Shown here: piece by piece, positions 63,790 to 64,000 of the stretch
Position numbering within the stretch: the first letter of the stretch is position 1
Layout: each line of letters opens with the position of its first letter
From: TMP-24 sp046348855
GTDB taxonomy: Bacteria; Pseudomonadota; Alphaproteobacteria; Rhodobacterales; Rhodobacteraceae
Reading direction: 5' to 3'
Length of the DNA stretch: 64,000 bases
Assembly (NCBI GenBank): GCA_046348855.1
Contig: JAXMDK010000008.1
Coordinates: forward strand, 84,648-148,647
Notes under the pieces: generated by a model
Told to the model about the DNA's origin: nothing
The model's database searches: none
Seen by the model: the letters and a program-made list of their open reading frames with translations, nothing else
Translations under genes and position numbers: made by a program

Positions 63790-64000
63790 GGCCAGATCGC
63801 ACTGAAGCATCGCGGGTCGGCCTTCCCTATACACGGACCGATAAGGGGACGCGCCAGTGGCGCGTCACCCGGTCCGTTGGCCCTGACGCGAGGAAGGGCC
63901 AAGGGGGGTGCCGCCGAACCGGACGTTCGTGCACGGACGGCGCCCGCCCGGTGGGGGCGAAGCCCCCGCCACCCGCAGGGCGGGGGCTGGCCGTGCGCGT
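63790..64000. other. Non-coding right edge with nested and paired hairpins
   Basis: No gene is seen. CGGACCG/CGGTCCG (63834-63840, 63870-63876) encloses GACGCGCC/GGCGCGTC (63848-63855, 63859-63866), followed by TTGGCCCT/AGGGCCAA (63877-63884, 63895-63902). A GGGGGC-GAA-GCCCCC stem lies near 63953. TATACA at 63828 could be a promoter -10, but no -35 is clear. Possibly a structured RNA or terminators of a gene beyond the window. Confidence 0.4.

Overview
The window is chromosomal DNA of a high-GC alphaproteobacterium, almost certainly Rhodobacteraceae. The evidence is the gene order ffh / GNAT / chorismate mutase / rpsP / rimM / trmD / rplS / rpmE / mipZ, the pckA / chvI-chvG / hprK-rapZ-EIIA-HPr cluster, the separate F0 operon atpI-atpB-atpE-b'-b, and several families typical of this group (DUF5928-type glycosyltransferase, DUF6473-like protein, DUF1285). 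No genus is assigned.

Layout. 1-6129 (minus): MoxR / DUF58 / DUF4159 / membrane-protein operon, running off the left edge. 6219-8099: DUF1285 gene, a decayed hydroxypyruvate isomerase-like gene, and a His-rich CDF metal exporter. 8138-16018: polA, a zinc-finger protein, a HIT protein, a glycosyltransferase with a divergent sulfotransferase, a PfkB kinase and nth. 16128-17746: Ada-like alkyltransferase and OmpA lipoprotein. 17846-20462 (minus): ATP synthase F0 operon. 20691-25159: ArsR and LysR regulators, an azoreductase, a small membrane protein and an acyltransferase/SGNH protein.

25245-28183 is a complete, foreign, AT-richer transposon with perfect 19-bp terminal inverted repeats and an 8-bp target duplication. 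It carries an IS1-type DDE transposase and three passengers: an XRE + ImmA/IrrE-type zinc-protease protein, a translationally coupled 161-aa partner, and a 71-aa basic protein. It sits 8 bp upstream of the candidate ffh promoter. This is the best candidate for a little-described system, a mobile toxin-antitoxin-like or defence-like module.

28386-34790: the ffh-to-mipZ housekeeping block. Its trmD is fused in frame to a foreign, low-GC DUF5071-like tail. 35263-40776: five-gene oligopeptide/dipeptide ABC importer. 40787-50446: hydrolase, succinate-semialdehyde dehydrogenase, cupins, a transglutaminase-like protein, an ECF sigma factor with a VWA protein, Hsp20 and a trypsin-like protease. 50496-52895: glcE-glcF without an adjacent glcD. 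53044-60356: gluconeogenesis (pckA), the ChvIG envelope-stress two-component system and an incomplete regulatory PTS, with the chvI-to-acyltransferase genes tightly overlapped. 60460-63789: a DUF1326 gene, a frameshifted DUF2182 gene, 3-hydroxybutyryl-CoA dehydrogenase and a DUF6473-like gene. The last 210 bases are non-coding with strong hairpins.

No rRNA, tRNA or CRISPR array was seen. Starts were chosen by ribosome-binding sites, stop/start overlaps and family lengths. Family names come from recognising sequence patterns; no database search was run.
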